From assembly GCA_965279295.1 (NCBI GenBank), contig CBDIHQ010000018.1: DNA of 64,000 bases; one strand, 5' to 3'. Every line of letters starts with the position of its first letter. Position 1 is the stretch's first letter. This DNA comes from Aquabacter sp965279295. Lineage in GTDB: Bacteria; Pseudomonadota; Alphaproteobacteria; Rhizobiales; Xanthobacteraceae. The position numbers were made by a program, and so were the translations under genes. Under the pieces are notes generated by a model that saw only the letters and a list, made by a program, of their open reading frames with translations, was not told where the DNA came from and did no database searches. Below, one piece after another: positions 62,303-64,000 of this stretch.

Positions 62303-62782
62303 ATGGCGACCCTGACCCATCTCGACGCCTCCGGCGCCGCCCGCATGGTGGATGTCTCCGACAAGGAGATCACCGCCCGCGAGGCGCTGGCCGAGGGACG
62401 CGTCGAGATGGCGGCGGCAACGCTTGATCTGATCCTCTTCGGGAATGCCAAGAAGGGCGATGTTCTGGGCGTTGCGCGCATCGCCGGCATCATGGCCGCC
62501 AAGCGCACCCATGACCTCATCCCCCTGTGCCACCCCCTGATGTTGACGAAGGTGGAGGTGGAGATTGCTCCCGACGCCGCCCTGCCCGGCCTGCGCGTTA
62601 GCGCCCGCGTGCGCACCAGCGGACAAACCGGCGTGGAGATGGAAGCCCTGACGGCGGTTTCCGTCGCGTGCCTCACCATCTACGACATGGCGAAAGCGGC
62701 GGACCGGAGCATGCATATCGAAGGCATACGCCTTCTGGAGAAATCCGGCGGACGTTCGGGCCATTGGGTTGTGGAAGGCTAG
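62303..62782 (+). CDS. moaC: Cyclic pyranopterin monophosphate synthase MoaC
   Basis: The 159-residue MoaC makes cyclic pyranopterin monophosphate in molybdenum-cofactor synthesis. Its N-terminal MVDVSDKEITAREALAEG, GVARIAGIMAAKRTHDLIPLCHPLMLTKVEV and the catalytic GQTGVEMEALTAVSVACLTIYDM with AKAADRSMHIEGIRLLEKSGGRSG are the typical blocks. It begins two bases after the DUF2147 stop and is followed by moeA after six bases. Confidence 0.97.
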   Translation: MATLTHLDASGAARMVDVSDKEITAREALAEGRVEMAAATLDLILFGNAKKGDVLGVARIAGIMAAKRTHDLIPLCHPLMLTKVEVEIAPDAALPGLRVSARVRTSGQTGVEMEALTAVSVACLTIYDMAKAADRSMHIEGIRLLEKSGGRSGHWVVEG

Positions 62783-62788
62783 GCGACT

Positions 62789-64000
62789 ATGGCTCTCATG
62801 CCTGTCGACGATGCCATGGCGCTGACCCTGGCGGATGTCATCCCCCTCCCCGTCGAGTTCGTGCCCATCGCGCACGCCCACGGCAGGATTCTTGCCGAGG
62901 ACCTTGCCGCGCGCCGCAGTCAGCCCGCCGCCGACATGTCGGCCATGGACGGCTATGCCCTCGCGGGTGCTGACATCACGACCCTTCCCGCGACGCTGAA
63001 GGTGATCGGCGAATCTGCGGCCGGCCGACCCTTTTCAGGCCGCATCAGGCGGGGCGAGGCAACACGCATCTTCACCGGTGCACTTGTGCCTGATCGCGCG
63101 GACACGGTGGTGATCCAAGAGAACACGACCCGCACCGGCGACCTTATGATGGTGACGGAGCCGACCGCCCACGGACGCCATATCCGCAAGGCGGGCTTCG
63201 ACTTCAGCGCCGGCCAAGTGGTGCTTCAGGCAGGCCGCCGCCTGGATGGCGCCGCCGTCATGCTCGCCGCTGCTGCCAATCATGCCGAGGTGCCGGTTCG
63301 TCGCCGCCCGCGCGTGGGTATTCTCCAGACCGGAGATGAGTTGGTGCGCCCAGGCGCAGCCTCGGGGGCCCCCGAGGAGGTTGTCGTCTCGAACGTCTAC
63401 GGCATCGCCGCCCTTGCTCGCGCCGCCGGCGCGGAGGTCGAGGACCTTGGCCTTGTGGGCGACACGATGGAGGCGACCCGCGCCGCCGTGCGCGCCGCTG
63501 CCGAAGGCGGCTTTGACCTGCTGGTTACCTCGGGTGGTGCTTCGGTGGGCGAACACGACCTGATGGCGCCGGCATTGCGCGAGGAAGGTGTCGCACTCGC
63601 TATCCACAAGATCGCCCTTCGTCCCGGCAAGCCGCTGATGTTCGGGCGGAAGGATGCGATGCGCGTGCTGGGCCTGCCGGGCAATCCCGTATCGTCCTAT
63701 GTCTGTTCGATACTGTTTCTCGTGCCACTGCTGAAAGCGCTTCAGGGCGCCACGCCCGGCCCCTTACGCTTCGCCGCGCAACTTGGCCTGGACGTAAAGC
63801 CAAATGATGGGCGGCGAGACTACGTGCGCGCCCAAAGCGTGATCTCGGACACCGGCGCACGAATCGTGACCCCCCTGCCGGTGCAGGATTCCTCTATGAT
63901 CTCGGCACTCGCCGCCGCCGACTGCCTGCTGATTCGCGAAGCAAATGCCCCCGCCGCCGAAGCCGGAACGACGTGCGAAGCCATATCATTGCTGGCCTAA
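62789..64000 (+). CDS. moeA: Molybdopterin molybdenumtransferase MoeA
   Basis: The 403-residue MoeA inserts molybdenum into the activated molybdopterin. The order AEDLAARRSQPAADMSAMDGYAL, GRHIRKAGFDFSAGQ and GILQTGDELVRPG, then VTSGGASVGEHDLM and ALRPGKPLMFGRKD with LPGNPVSSYV is standard. The stop is the last codon of the window (63998-64000). It is in the moaC-moeA operon. Confidence 0.96.
   Translation: MALMPVDDAMALTLADVIPLPVEFVPIAHAHGRILAEDLAARRSQPAADMSAMDGYALAGADITTLPATLKVIGESAAGRPFSGRIRRGEATRIFTGALVPDRADTVVIQENTTRTGDLMMVTEPTAHGRHIRKAGFDFSAGQVVLQAGRRLDGAAVMLAAAANHAEVPVRRRPRVGILQTGDELVRPGAASGAPEEVVVSNVYGIAALARAAGAEVEDLGLVGDTMEATRAAVRAAAEGGFDLLVTSGGASVGEHDLMAPALREEGVALAIHKIALRPGKPLMFGRKDAMRVLGLPGNPVSSYVCSILFLVPLLKALQGATPGPLRFAAQLGLDVKPNDGRRDYVRAQSVISDTGARIVTPLPVQDSSMISALAAADCLLIREANAPAAEAGTTCEAISLLA

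Overview
The window is about 64 kb of GC-rich, gene-dense DNA that reads as ordinary chromosome of an alphaproteobacterium of the order Hyphomicrobiales (Rhizobiales). The support is the gene set and its order: DivK next to a DUF3572 protein and DinB, SdhE followed by Mfd, hom-glpX-recJ, divergent comEC and gltX, EipB (DUF1849), Usg, IalB-type and ExoD proteins, Anbu, and trpGDC followed by moaC-moeA. Family is not settled from sequence alone; a Xanthobacteraceae-like organism would fit. No prophage, insertion sequence, CRISPR array or rRNA operon was seen. One tRNA (Lys, UUU) is present.

Layout. 1-9.7 kb: a metallophosphoesterase cut by the window edge, a LysE exporter, a fumarylacetoacetate-hydrolase-type enzyme, an IalB-like secreted protein, a YejA-like peptide-binding protein, a small membrane protein, Mfd and SdhE. 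9.7-10.0 kb: a structured gap with no gene. 10-14 kb: DivK, DUF3572, DinB and RecJ. 14-21 kb: GlpX, homoserine dehydrogenase, a class I aminotransferase, FolD and the queuosine pair Tgt/QueA. 21-26 kb: ExoD-like protein, Usg, a THI5-like-sensor diguanylate cyclase, and groESL behind a CIRCE operator. 26-34 kb: a glycosyltransferase-like membrane protein, acylphosphatase, EipB, then a + strand run RidA, glycerophosphodiesterase, DUF4424, COG3146 protein and the proteasome-like peptidase Anbu. 34-39 kb: ComEC, GltX, a TusA-like protein, an M20 amidohydrolase and tRNA-Lys. 39-44 kb: small secreted proteins, a secreted phosphatase-like protein, a second diguanylate cyclase, and rplM-rpsI. 44-49.7 kb: thioesterase and crotonase (divergent), a Wzz/BY-kinase-like protein, DUF2842, CtaA and MetY. 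49.7-56 kb: CoA-binding protein, TatD, ArgC, a GAF-GGDEF diguanylate cyclase and ParE. 56-59 kb: an accessory-looking module of a Bug-type binding protein, two cupins and a LysR regulator, with two inverted repeats upstream. 59-64 kb: trpG-trpD-trpC, DUF2147, moaC and moeA.

Most genes are core functions: repair (Mfd, RecJ, DinB), amino-acid synthesis (hom, argC, metY, trpGDC), tRNA modification and charging (tgt, queA, gltX), protein folding, cofactor synthesis (ctaA, folD, moaC, moeA), envelope upkeep and three diguanylate cyclases. The most unusual observations are: a Tgt that lacks three of its four usual zinc ligands; a GlpX with two acidic active-site positions changed; an apparent pseudokinase form of a Wzz/BY-kinase; an Anbu peptidase without its usual operon partners; a ComEC without a recognisable metallohydrolase motif; and the Bug/cupin/LysR module with paired operator-like repeats. 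None of these is shown here to be a new system. They are leads that need database comparison.
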